A DNA stretch of 59,685 nucleotides from a virus: the IMG/VR virus record IMGVR_UViG_3300008110_000055, positions 1 through 59,685 of that record. One strand, written 5' to 3'. This document shows positions 1 through 7,343 of the stretch, one piece after another. The translations under genes were made by a program, and so were the position numbers. Numbering within the stretch: position 1 is the first letter of the stretch; every line of letters starts with the position of its first letter. The notes beneath the pieces were generated by a model. The model did not search any database. It was not told the origin of the DNA and saw only the letters and a list, made by a program, of their open reading frames with translations.

Positions 1-117
1 CTATATATATATACTATAGTATATAGTAGTATATATACTATATACAGTATGTAGTATATATATAGTATATATACTATAGTAGTATATAGTATACTATAGT
101 ATTAGTATATATATACA
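1..117. repeat. AT-rich TATA/ACTATAGT repeat tract at left end
   Basis: This tract is almost entirely alternating TATA, GTAT and ACTATAGT units, with ACTATAGT being itself palindromic. It lies upstream of the first late gene. A tract of the same vocabulary occurs at about 46.0-46.12 kb in front of the replication genes. It could be an easily melted origin, a promoter or regulator-binding array, or the physical end of the molecule. The sequence alone does not decide. Confidence 0.75.
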
Positions 118-150
118 CTCTACCGAGTACGCTCTATCCGAGGTAGAGTG
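116..150. promoter_or_regulatory. 9-bp inverted repeat in the leader of the left arm
   Basis: CACTCTACC (116-124) and GGTAGAGTG (142-150) are perfect complements separated by 17 nt. A second, overlapping direct similarity (CTCTACCGAG / CTCTATCCGAG) lies inside. No T-run follows, so it is not a typical terminator. It may be an operator or an mRNA leader hairpin. The rest of 151-257 shows no gene and no convincing sigma-70 promoter. Confidence 0.5.
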
Positions 151-257
151 GTGAGGCGCTCGGTTTAGAGTGATTGAACTTATCTACCTGAACGGTGACT
201 AAGTAGCCACCAGACTCGCTGTTAGGCGCAGGGACGCTTGCGCTGAATGCCTATCCA

Positions 258-271
258 CTTCTCCGGAGAAG
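258..271 (+). promoter_or_regulatory. Palindrome containing the Shine-Dalgarno of the first left-arm gene
   Basis: CTTCTCCGGAGAAG is a perfect 14-bp palindrome whose right half (GGAGAAG) is the ribosome-binding site, 10 nt before the ATG at 282. If it folds in mRNA it would occlude the site, so translation of the first structural gene could be regulated. Confidence 0.5.
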
Positions 272-281
272 ACAATCCACC

Positions 282-1220
282 ATGAGTACACCACTAGAGC
301 TTCAGGTTGTACCTAACCATCTGCTTGAGCCTCAGTTCGATTCCGAAGAGAAGCGTGCTCTTCAGAAGCTAGCTGCTGGTACGGTAGATGCTGCTGTTGA
401 TGCAGTACAGCCTCAGCTAGATCAGCTTAACCAGCTACTCCAAGACCTGACAGTAGATCCCGTACCGTTTCGCTTCGTAGCTACTCCCGGCCAGACTAAC
501 TTCGTCATCAACGGCGTAGCCGCCGATAGTGGCGAGCTAGTCCTAGTCCACCGTAACGGTACCTACCTACACCCAGTCAACGACTACACCACGTCATTCA
601 CTATCGGTCCCGAGACTACCACGATCACGCTAGGTACTCCCGCTAACCTGAACGACGTGATTGCCGGCTTCGTCTACAACATCATCTCCATGACCGGAGG
701 CGGTGGAGGCGGGGCAAGTACGCTAGACCAGCTAACCGACGTCGTAATCCTAAACCCCCAGCTAGGGGACACGATCAAGTGGAACCCGGCTCTTAGCCGG
801 TGGGAGAACGCTCCGGACGCCACAGGCGGAGCTACGGGAACGAACATCACTCACACGGCTTCGGCTACGGACGTAACGGTAGAATCCAGTTCGGGTCTAG
901 ACACTACGATCCCCGCCGCTAACGGTACGCTAGCCGGCGTCATGTCAGCCGCTCAGGCAACCAAGCTAGCCGGTATCCAGGCCGGTGCTACCCAGAACGC
1001 AACAGACGCGGCTCTAAGGGACAGGGCTACCCACACCGGTACCCAAGCCTCCTCAACCATTGCATCAGCCTCACAGCGCGTCCTAGGCCGTTCTACGGCT
1101 GGTTCAGGAGCGGTAGAAGAGCTGACCCTCGGATCTAACCTAACGCTAGTCGCCGGAGTCCTCAACTCGGTAGACGTATCAGCCCCAGACTTTGTTCTTC
1201 AATCCTACGGAGTAATCTAA
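282..1220 (+). CDS. Putative tail fibre/appendage protein (312 aa)
   Basis: First gene of the structural arm. The protein has an N-terminal part resembling phage fibre modules (residues about 60-140, with phrases such as PVPFRFVATPGQTNFVING and VHRNGTYLHP), a Gly linker (SMTGGGGGGAST, about 138-148), and then a low-complexity Thr/Ala/Ser region (GVMSAAQATKLAGI, DRATHTGTQ) of a kind common in phage fibre shafts. It is followed by small genes with 1-2 nt spacing, as in a fibre plus accessory-protein cluster. The role in host recognition is inferred from this architecture. No catalytic motif is visible. Confidence 0.6.
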   Translation: MSTPLELQVVPNHLLEPQFDSEEKRALQKLAAGTVDAAVDAVQPQLDQLNQLLQDLTVDPVPFRFVATPGQTNFVINGVAADSGELVLVHRNGTYLHPVNDYTTSFTIGPETTTITLGTPANLNDVIAGFVYNIISMTGGGGGGASTLDQLTDVVILNPQLGDTIKWNPALSRWENAPDATGGATGTNITHTASATDVTVESSSGLDTTIPAANGTLAGVMSAAQATKLAGIQAGATQNATDAALRDRATHTGTQASSTIASASQRVLGRSTAGSGAVEELTLGSNLTLVAGVLNSVDVSAPDFVLQSYGVI

Positions 1221-1221
1221 C

Positions 1222-1614
1222 ATGGCAACTAACGCTAATTACGCCTCAACCCCGCGAGCTGCTGTAGCCGTCCTTAACGCCGCTAACACGAACCGAGATG
1301 GTACGGGTACGATCGTAACCATTCTGTCTGGCGGTGCTAGCGGTACTCGCGTAGACGATATCCGTATTTCGGCTACCGGTACTACCACTGCAGGTATGAT
1401 TCGCTTCTACCTCAGTCTGGATGGAGGTACAACCAGTCGCTTGCTGTTCGAGGTACCAGTCACTGCTATTACTCCGAGTGCTACGGTACCCTCGTTCCAG
1501 TCTATCCTGACTAACCTAGGCATCCTGCTACCGGATGCTAACGCCCAGCTAAGAGCTTCGACCAACAACGCCGAAAGCTTCCACTTGGCTGTGACTCGGG
1601 CTGGAAACTTCTAA
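1222..1614 (+). CDS. Small hypothetical structural protein (130 aa)
   Basis: I do not recognise this family with certainty. The protein is Thr/Ala/Gly-rich and predicted beta-rich (for example TTAGMIRFYLSLDGGTTSRLLFEVPV), which resembles capsid- or fibre-associated jelly-roll or beta-sandwich proteins. It starts 1 nt after the preceding fibre gene and is probably co-translated with it. A fibre or appendage accessory role is inference from position. Confidence 0.55.
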   Translation: MATNANYASTPRAAVAVLNAANTNRDGTGTIVTILSGGASGTRVDDIRISATGTTTAGMIRFYLSLDGGTTSRLLFEVPVTAITPSATVPSFQSILTNLGILLPDANAQLRASTNNAESFHLAVTRAGNF

Positions 1615-1616
1615 GC

Positions 1617-1970
1617 ATGAACGTAGGCATTTTTAGTGGGGTTCTGGGGGCTACGCCTTCGGACCCCGTAAGCATCCGAAACAGGGTATCTAACAGGGCT
1701 ACCAACCTGTCTGTACTGGATAGGGGTGGATCCGTACGCAAGACGGATACGGGAGCCTACACTTACGCAATCCGACCTGACGTAATCGAAGGATGGAACG
1801 ATGACGCTGCTATTCTAGTAGCTAACGATGGCAGCTCCGGAGATCTGACCGTAGCAGGGCAAGGTACGGTAGTCATTACCGCAGGCACTACGGTAGGAGC
1901 CGTTACTATTCCTCCCGGAGATAGCAGGCTTCTAAGCCGAGTAGGCGTGGATAGTTGGAGAGCTAGATAA
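1617..1970 (+). CDS. Hypothetical fibre-cluster protein (117 aa)
   Basis: An unrecognised small protein, beta-rich toward the C-terminus (VVITAGTTVGAVTIPPGDSRLL). It lies 2 nt after one gene and 1 nt before the next, so it belongs to the same operon of presumed tail appendage proteins. No motif, signal peptide or membrane segment is seen. Confidence 0.55.
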   Translation: MNVGIFSGVLGATPSDPVSIRNRVSNRATNLSVLDRGGSVRKTDTGAYTYAIRPDVIEGWNDDAAILVANDGSSGDLTVAGQGTVVITAGTTVGAVTIPPGDSRLLSRVGVDSWRAR

Positions 1971-1971
1971 G

Positions 1972-2679
1972 ATGGGAATTATCCAAGCAGCAGCTAGACC
2001 CCGTAGAGGGCTAGCAGGACCGATTAGTGTGGTGCACTCGTCTGTTTCTCACTATTCGGGAAGCGATGGCGAGTGGCAGATCATTATCCCTGATCCCGGC
2101 ACACTGCTAGCTAATGACGTAGTAGTAGTTTATAGCTCGACTATTAATGGTAGATGGAACGTGCCTACCCCTTCCGAGAACCTATGGGCAACTATTGGCG
2201 GAGACTTTCAGCAAGTAAATAGCAGAAACTATGCTTCAGAGGGACTTGTCCGACGTTTTGAGACAAATGGATCTTTGACACTGGCAGAAAGGACATTTAA
2301 GTACTTCACCAACTTTATCAACTCTACATCGCAGCTTGTAGTCGTAGTACTACGTGGTGTACGCAATAGCGGAACGTTTGTACAAGTTGACATTGGTCCA
2401 CGCGCTTATTCAACATTCGTTCCTCCCACAACCCCGTCGCCAGTATCAGCTGCTCGCGGTGGTTCAGGAAGCTTAGCTCTATCTTTCGGTCACACTCTTA
2501 GTGGTACTATTGGAGGTCCTCCGGGAGGATGGACTAACATCATTCAGCAGGATAACGCTGCAGGCGTCGCTTACTGCGAAGGGCAGTGGTTCCCAGCCGA
2601 TGGCACAACTACGCAGTTTGCTAGAACCCCGAGCCCGGCAACACGTGGCTTCGGTCTGATCCACTTTATCGCTCCTTGA
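1972..2679 (+). CDS. Hypothetical fibre-cluster protein (235 aa)
   Basis: The protein has a Ser/Gly-rich, beta-strand pattern and repeated short phrases (SDGEWQIIIPDPGTLLANDVVVV; later SGTIGGPPGGW) reminiscent of glycan- or surface-binding domains of phage tails. The codon mix is slightly more AT-rich than the neighbouring genes, with several plain ttt/gct codons, which fits a recently exchanged host-range module. Function is not established. Confidence 0.55.
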   Translation: MGIIQAAARPRRGLAGPISVVHSSVSHYSGSDGEWQIIIPDPGTLLANDVVVVYSSTINGRWNVPTPSENLWATIGGDFQQVNSRNYASEGLVRRFETNGSLTLAERTFKYFTNFINSTSQLVVVVLRGVRNSGTFVQVDIGPRAYSTFVPPTTPSPVSAARGGSGSLALSFGHTLSGTIGGPPGGWTNIIQQDNAAGVAYCEGQWFPADGTTTQFARTPSPATRGFGLIHFIAP

Positions 2680-2687
2680 GGTGATCC

Positions 2688-3020
2688 ATGAACCCGCTCA
2701 TTACCAACATTAATGCTCACGTACAGAGCGAGACCCTCGCTACGCGTACCATCATTGCGTGGAATCCAGTAGCTAATACCGGATCCATCAACTACGAATG
2801 CTCCGACTTCTACCAGCTTCGTTCAGACGGTAGCTACTTCGGAGTACCAGTACCTAACACCACGATCTCGGTACCTCTAGAGGAAGTCATTAACGAGACA
2901 GTTAACGTCGAGGTGGCTCCGGGAGTCTTCCAGCCCGTACCGATGACACTAGTAGCCGGAGCTATTAAGGCCCACTTTGCTGCTAAAGTTGCTCAACTAA
3001 GAGCCCGCAACGCGGGATAA
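2688..3020 (+). CDS. Hypothetical protein of the fibre cluster (110 aa)
   Basis: A small soluble protein with an N-terminal mixed region and a helical Ala-rich C-terminus (AIKAHFAAKVAQLRARN). An SD-like GAGG precedes the ATG. It may be a fibre chaperone or baseplate accessory. That suggestion rests only on location and size. Confidence 0.5.
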   Translation: MNPLITNINAHVQSETLATRTIIAWNPVANTGSINYECSDFYQLRSDGSYFGVPVPNTTISVPLEEVINETVNVEVAPGVFQPVPMTLVAGAIKAHFAAKVAQLRARNAG

Positions 3021-3033
3021 CGGAGGTACTATC

Positions 3034-3426
3034 ATGTCAGGATTTGCAGTTACCCAGCGCGCTTTCCGTTTTCAGGTAGGCACGCGTGAGTTCGCTATCG
3101 ATATCCAGCAGAACATCCTATTCGAGACAGAGCCGGGCGGTATCGGCGTATCACTATACGAGCGTGAAGGTGCCGTATGGCTTAACAAGTTTATCGAGTT
3201 CGGGCAGCCGCTCATGGGTGCCGGTGACGCAGCTATTACTGCAGCGGGAGGTGTCGTGCCGTTCTGTAGACTTATCGTAGGACGCGTCAACAAGGCGCTT
3301 AACGTGATCTTCGGGGCTACTAACGTAGATCCTCCCAAAAACCTAGCGGAGCAAGTACAGGATTACCTGCTAGCCAATCTCAAAGTTGTATACGTAGACG
3401 GCAAGCCGCAGGTACAGCTAACCTAA
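3034..3426 (+). CDS. Hypothetical protein (130 aa)
   Basis: Unrecognised. The ATG is preceded by CGGAGG. The sequence has alternating hydrophobic stretches (MGAGDAAITAAGGVVPFCRLIVGRV) that could be a weak membrane-associated or glycine-rich loop segment but are not a clear transmembrane helix. It sits just before the endolysin and is likely late-expressed. Confidence 0.5.
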   Translation: MSGFAVTQRAFRFQVGTREFAIDIQQNILFETEPGGIGVSLYEREGAVWLNKFIEFGQPLMGAGDAAITAAGGVVPFCRLIVGRVNKALNVIFGATNVDPPKNLAEQVQDYLLANLKVVYVDGKPQVQLT

Positions 3427-3436
3427 CGAGGGAACT

Positions 3437-3997
3437 ATGTCACGTCCATTCAGCCTAAACGTACGTCGCCAGACTGCGGCTGACTTGGTAAGGCACGAAG
3501 CGATCCGGGAGTTTGCTTACCCGGATCCTTTGTCTTTACTAGCCCGCAAGTACAGACGATTGAAGTGGGGATTTGTACCAGCAAGACAGCTACTGGAGCA
3601 GGTACCAGAAGGCGAAGAGCACGGACGTCCTTGGACTGTAGGAGTAGGATTCACTCAAGGAGTAACCCCTGACTCCCGTATGACCCGAGAGCAGTCTCTT
3701 CGCAAGCTGGACGAAAAGGTAGGCAAGTACGCTGGAGATCTACAAAGACTGATCCCCGACATCACCGAACACCCGTTCGTTATCCAGACAGTATTTCTAA
3801 ATCTAATCTTCAACATGGGCTTTGAGCGACTAGCAAAGTTCAAGAATACACTAGCTTTTCTCCGTCAGCGAGACTATCAGTCGGTAGCTGATAACCTAGA
3901 AAAGTCGCTCTGGTATCGCCAAGTAGGCACCAGAGCCGTGGAGCTAGTAGAGCGCGTAAGAACTCTATCCATCAAACAGGAGCACGTATTCCGATGA
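3437..3997 (+). CDS. Endolysin, T4-type lysozyme (GH24-like, 186 aa)
   Basis: This protein should cleave the glycan strands of peptidoglycan at the end of infection. The T4-lysozyme triad can be placed: Glu21 in RHEAIREF, Asp30 in AYPD (the same nine-residue spacing as T4 E11-D20), and Thr67 in PWTVGVGFT (T4 Thr26). About 30 extra residues (about 31-65) separate the Asp from the TVGVG strand, which is unusual for the family. No signal peptide or SAR helix is seen, so export should need a holin. Candidates are at 29.1-29.8 kb. The gene overlaps the next by 4 nt (ATGA). Confidence 0.8.
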   Translation: MSRPFSLNVRRQTAADLVRHEAIREFAYPDPLSLLARKYRRLKWGFVPARQLLEQVPEGEEHGRPWTVGVGFTQGVTPDSRMTREQSLRKLDEKVGKYAGDLQRLIPDITEHPFVIQTVFLNLIFNMGFERLAKFKNTLAFLRQRDYQSVADNLEKSLWYRQVGTRAVELVERVRTLSIKQEHVFR

Positions 3998-4290
3998 GCA
4001 AGAAGAACAAGAAGGCCGTAGCACTGGACTGCAACATCGTAGTCCTTACCAACGACATGACCCCGCAGAAGGTAGCTCTCATGGAGATGTTCTACCGGGG
4101 AGCCTTCGCTAACACCCTAGGCTACATGGATGCCCTTAACGAAGAGACTGGCGAAGTTGAGCAGCTAATCGTAGGCTTCGACAAGAACGCCGTCAACGGT
4201 CAGGTAGACACCTATCCGCTAGCCCGTCTCTTGGCTCCCAGCGAAGTAGCTAAGTACAAGGCACCAGACGGTAAGGGCGGGTACTTCTGA
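3994..4290 (+). CDS. Hypothetical protein before small terminase (98 aa)
   Basis: A soluble protein with a Lys-rich start and a C-terminal Gly/Lys-rich tail. It overlaps the endolysin stop (ATGA) and ends 1 nt before the terminase small subunit. No family recognised. The position hints at a packaging or head accessory role. Confidence 0.55.
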   Translation: MSKKNKKAVALDCNIVVLTNDMTPQKVALMEMFYRGAFANTLGYMDALNEETGEVEQLIVGFDKNAVNGQVDTYPLARLLAPSEVAKYKAPDGKGGYF

Positions 4291-4291
4291 T

Positions 4292-4717
4292 ATGACAACT
4301 CAGGCCGACAAGGCTTGGATCAACGACTTGAAGGACGCTTACCTACAGGGGGCGTCCGACGTCGAGATCTGCAAGATCCTTAAGATGACTCAACGAGAGT
4401 TCGACTCCTACTACGAGAAGTCTCCAAACTTCAAGGAGATGGTAGATATCGGACGTATGATGGCTAAGGCGTGGTGGTATGAGCAAGGTAGACGTAACAT
4501 CGAGAATACCAAGTTCAACACTACGCTATGGTCATTCAACATGAAGAACCGCTACGGTTGGGCTGACAAGACTGAGAACACTTCGGTCGATGCTGACTTC
4601 GAGGATATGGATCTCAGCAAGCTAGAGCAGATGCTTCGTAAGAAGGCACCTAGCGTACTACGCTTAATCAAGCCTACCATGACTGATGCAGAGATTGTGA
4701 ACCTCGATGCCAATTGA
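4292..4717 (+). CDS. Terminase small subunit (putative, 141 aa)
   Basis: The small terminase would recognise phage DNA and regulate the large subunit. Evidence is the helix-turn-helix-like N-terminus (DLKDAYLQGASDVEICKIL, residues about 10-30), an amphipathic helical middle with NRYGWADKTE, which is characteristic of small terminases, and its position directly upstream of and overlapping (11 nt) the large terminase. Length is normal for the family. The family call is by motif and context only. Confidence 0.75.
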   Translation: MTTQADKAWINDLKDAYLQGASDVEICKILKMTQREFDSYYEKSPNFKEMVDIGRMMAKAWWYEQGRRNIENTKFNTTLWSFNMKNRYGWADKTENTSVDADFEDMDLSKLEQMLRKKAPSVLRLIKPTMTDAEIVNLDAN

Positions 4718-7343
4718 CTTTGATTCCGATCTACCCTTGAATCCCTTTAAGCGCGTCTTCTCTTTGGAGGACGAGCTAGAGATGATGGACGCTGCCCGTC
4801 CTGACAAGGACAAGGATAACCGTAAGTCAGCGGCTCGTAAGATCTATGAGGTCACTAAGCTGATGGAAGTCTACGAGCGAAAGCTAGCAGAGGCAGGTAC
4901 TAGCAAGTGGTTCGTGGACGGTACTACTACCGACATCTCTAACTGCCCGAGACATCGTGCTTTTTTCGAGGCCGGTGCCGTTTACCACGAACGTCTGTTC
5001 ATGGCAGGCAACCGCCCGTTGGTTGCAGGTACAAAGGTACGTACGCCAGACGGCTACCACAAAAACATTGAAGACTTGAAAGAGGGAGATAAGGTACTAG
5101 CATATCAACTAAGTACTAACTCCCTAGTAGAAGCTAAAGTAACTAAAACGTATCACTACAATGAGCCAGCCTTTACTTACTCTAACGGAAAAGGCGTGTC
5201 CGTGTCTAGTACCCCAGACCATGAGTTTTTATATGTGTCTGGTAAAGGTGTATTGCGTCAAGATAAGGCAGAAAGATTAGCAGGTAAAGTGGATCGCAAA
5301 GTAGTAGTCCCATGTAAGTGGGATGTAGAAGAGAAAGATCCCGGCTTTTCAGAACGAGAGGCTTTACTGCTAGGACTACTAACTGGAGACGGGCACCTGT
5401 GTGCCAGAAATAGTCAGTTCAAGTTCACGAACAAGGCTAAGGAGTTAGTAGACTTGGCGGTAGCTTTAGGAACTGAGTTAGGAACGCAGCCGCGAGTAGT
5501 AAATAGCGGTACTTTTTATGATGTGTATTTTCCTAAACCCGAAAAAGGCAAAGGTAAGAGCACTCTGTTTCTGCTGCTAGAGCGTACTAATTTATTGGGA
5601 ACTAAGTCAGGGAATAAAACTGTACCCCAGTCACTTTTCTGCGCTCCGGTAGGGCACATCAAAGCTTATCTGCACGGACTGCTAGCTACTGATGGCTATT
5701 CGCGTTTGGGTAGGTATTGCCTCAGTACTACGTCCGCCTTGCTAGCCGAGGGCGTAGTGTCCTTGTGCCTCCGCCTTGGAATCAGAGCTACTGTCGCTAC
5801 GCGTAATCGTAAAGACCCTAACCATGCTGACGAGATTGTAGTATCTATTACAGGAGACGACAATCTAAAAGTTATCGGCAATGTGCCAACCAAGCCCTAC
5901 AAGCTACGGGGTGGTCGTGGACGAGCAGAGGTGCAAGCAGTCAGCTTTACAAAAGCAGAAGCACTAGGCAACAAAGATGTCTACTGCATCACTATTGACC
6001 ATCCAGATCACTTGTTCGTAGCTAATGGATTAGTTACTTCCAACTGTGGTAAGTCCATCTCGGGAGCTTTTGAGACGGCGTGTCATCTTACCGGACTGTA
6101 TCCAGAGTGGTGGGTAGGTAAGCGTTTCGATCACCCGATCTCAGCTTGGGCTGCCGGTCAGACGGGTCAGACTACACGCGATACCTGCCAGAAGGAGCTG
6201 CTCGGACCTCCGGGAGCCCTCGGCACTGGCATGATTCCTAAGGAGCTTATCCTAGGGACGGCGGTAAAGCAGGGCGTAGCTAACGCTATCGAACTAGTTA
6301 AGGTACGCCACGTATCAGGAGGAGTATCGGTACTAGGATTCAAGTCCTACGATCAGGGAGTCAAGGCGTTTTACGGTACGGCACAGCACGTAATCTGGCT
6401 AGACGAGGAGTGTCCTGACCTGATCTACAACGAGTGCTTGATCCGCACCATGACTACTGGTGGTATCCTGTACGTTACGTTCACTCCGCTGCACGGTATC
6501 ACCCCGTTCATCGTTAACTTCTGCAAGAACGCCAACTTCCTAGCCGGAGCTTCTCCAGTCACGATCATGACGGACGAGGAAGAGGAAGAGCAGCTAGGTA
6601 TTGGTAACAAGGCCAGCCGCGCTGTAGTCCAAGCTGGATGGGATCACGCTCCGTGGCTAGATGAAGATACCAAGAAGCGTCTAGAGGACAATACTCCTCC
6701 GCATCTACGTGAAGCTCGTCGTAACGGCACCCCATCGATCGGCTCCGGTAACGTGTATCCGATTCCAGTAGAGGAGATCGTGGTAGATGATTTCACCATT
6801 CCCGGTCACTGGCCTAAGTGGTATGGCCTAGACGTGGGCTGGAATAGAACCGCCGCTGTTTGGTTAGCCAAGAATCCAGACGATGGGTCTATCTACGTGT
6901 ACTCAGAGCACTATCGCGGACAGGCTGAGCCAGAAGTTCACGCCGCTGCTCTGAAGTCTAGGGGTGACTGGATCCGTGGGTGTATCGATCCGGCATCCAA
7001 GGGACGTTCTCAGGTAGACGGCCGCAAGCTAATCGACGTGTACCGTAAGCTAGGACTCAAGCTAGTCGAGGCCAATAACGCCGTAGAAGGTGGTATCCAG
7101 AACGTCTGGTCGCTACTAAGTTCAGGTAAGCTCAAGGTATTTAAATCCTGCGTGAACTTATTGAAGGAGTACATGGTCTATAGACGCGACCTTCAGGGAA
7201 GGATCGTAAAAGATAATGACCACGCCCTAGACGCTCTGCGCTACGGCATCAATACTGATAACGTAGCCATGGTCCAGCCGACCAATACGGCAAGACATTA
7301 CGGAGCCGCTAGTGCCCTCGGAGGAATCAGATATGACACCTAA
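4707..7343 (+). CDS. terL: Terminase large subunit precursor with in-frame intein
   Basis: This is the ATP-driven DNA-packaging motor and nuclease. The 878-residue precursor contains an intein (residues 104-446). The spliced product would be 535 residues, normal for P22-like TerL. Joining the exteins restores the Walker A motif GNRCGKS. Walker B is VIWLDEECP. The RNase H-like nuclease shows GLDVGWNRTAAVW, a central Asp in CIDPASKG, and the C-terminal DNDHALDALRY. The gene overlaps the upstream small terminase and is followed by the portal, whose SD lies inside its 3' end. Without splicing the P-loop is interrupted, so packaging should depend on splicing. Confidence 0.93.
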   Translation: MPIDFDSDLPLNPFKRVFSLEDELEMMDAARPDKDKDNRKSAARKIYEVTKLMEVYERKLAEAGTSKWFVDGTTTDISNCPRHRAFFEAGAVYHERLFMAGNRPLVAGTKVRTPDGYHKNIEDLKEGDKVLAYQLSTNSLVEAKVTKTYHYNEPAFTYSNGKGVSVSSTPDHEFLYVSGKGVLRQDKAERLAGKVDRKVVVPCKWDVEEKDPGFSEREALLLGLLTGDGHLCARNSQFKFTNKAKELVDLAVALGTELGTQPRVVNSGTFYDVYFPKPEKGKGKSTLFLLLERTNLLGTKSGNKTVPQSLFCAPVGHIKAYLHGLLATDGYSRLGRYCLSTTSALLAEGVVSLCLRLGIRATVATRNRKDPNHADEIVVSITGDDNLKVIGNVPTKPYKLRGGRGRAEVQAVSFTKAEALGNKDVYCITIDHPDHLFVANGLVTSNCGKSISGAFETACHLTGLYPEWWVGKRFDHPISAWAAGQTGQTTRDTCQKELLGPPGALGTGMIPKELILGTAVKQGVANAIELVKVRHVSGGVSVLGFKSYDQGVKAFYGTAQHVIWLDEECPDLIYNECLIRTMTTGGILYVTFTPLHGITPFIVNFCKNANFLAGASPVTIMTDEEEEEQLGIGNKASRAVVQAGWDHAPWLDEDTKKRLEDNTPPHLREARRNGTPSIGSGNVYPIPVEEIVVDDFTIPGHWPKWYGLDVGWNRTAAVWLAKNPDDGSIYVYSEHYRGQAEPEVHAAALKSRGDWIRGCIDPASKGRSQVDGRKLIDVYRKLGLKLVEANNAVEGGIQNVWSLLSSGKLKVFKSCVNLLKEYMVYRRDLQGRIVKDNDHALDALRYGINTDNVAMVQPTNTARHYGAASALGGIRYDT
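5016..6044 (+). mobile_element. Class-3-like intein with LAGLIDADG endonuclease in TerL
   Basis: This is a 343-residue intein inside the TerL P-loop (MAGNR / PLVAGTKV ... NGLVTSN / CGKS). The N-terminal splicing block aligns as P1-L2-x-x-G5-T6, so position 1 is Pro, not the Cys or Ser nucleophile. Block B is TPDHEF. Block F begins VYC, placing Cys where most inteins have Asp. Block G is NGLVTSN with Thr at G:5 and +1 Cys. These Cys and Thr residues match two of the three residues of the class 3 W-C-T signature; the Trp position is Phe. Two dodecapeptide motifs (LLLGLLTGDGHL, AYLHGLLATDGYS) mark a LAGLIDADG homing endonuclease. The DNA is more AT-rich than the exteins, consistent with independent acquisition. 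Confidence 0.9.
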
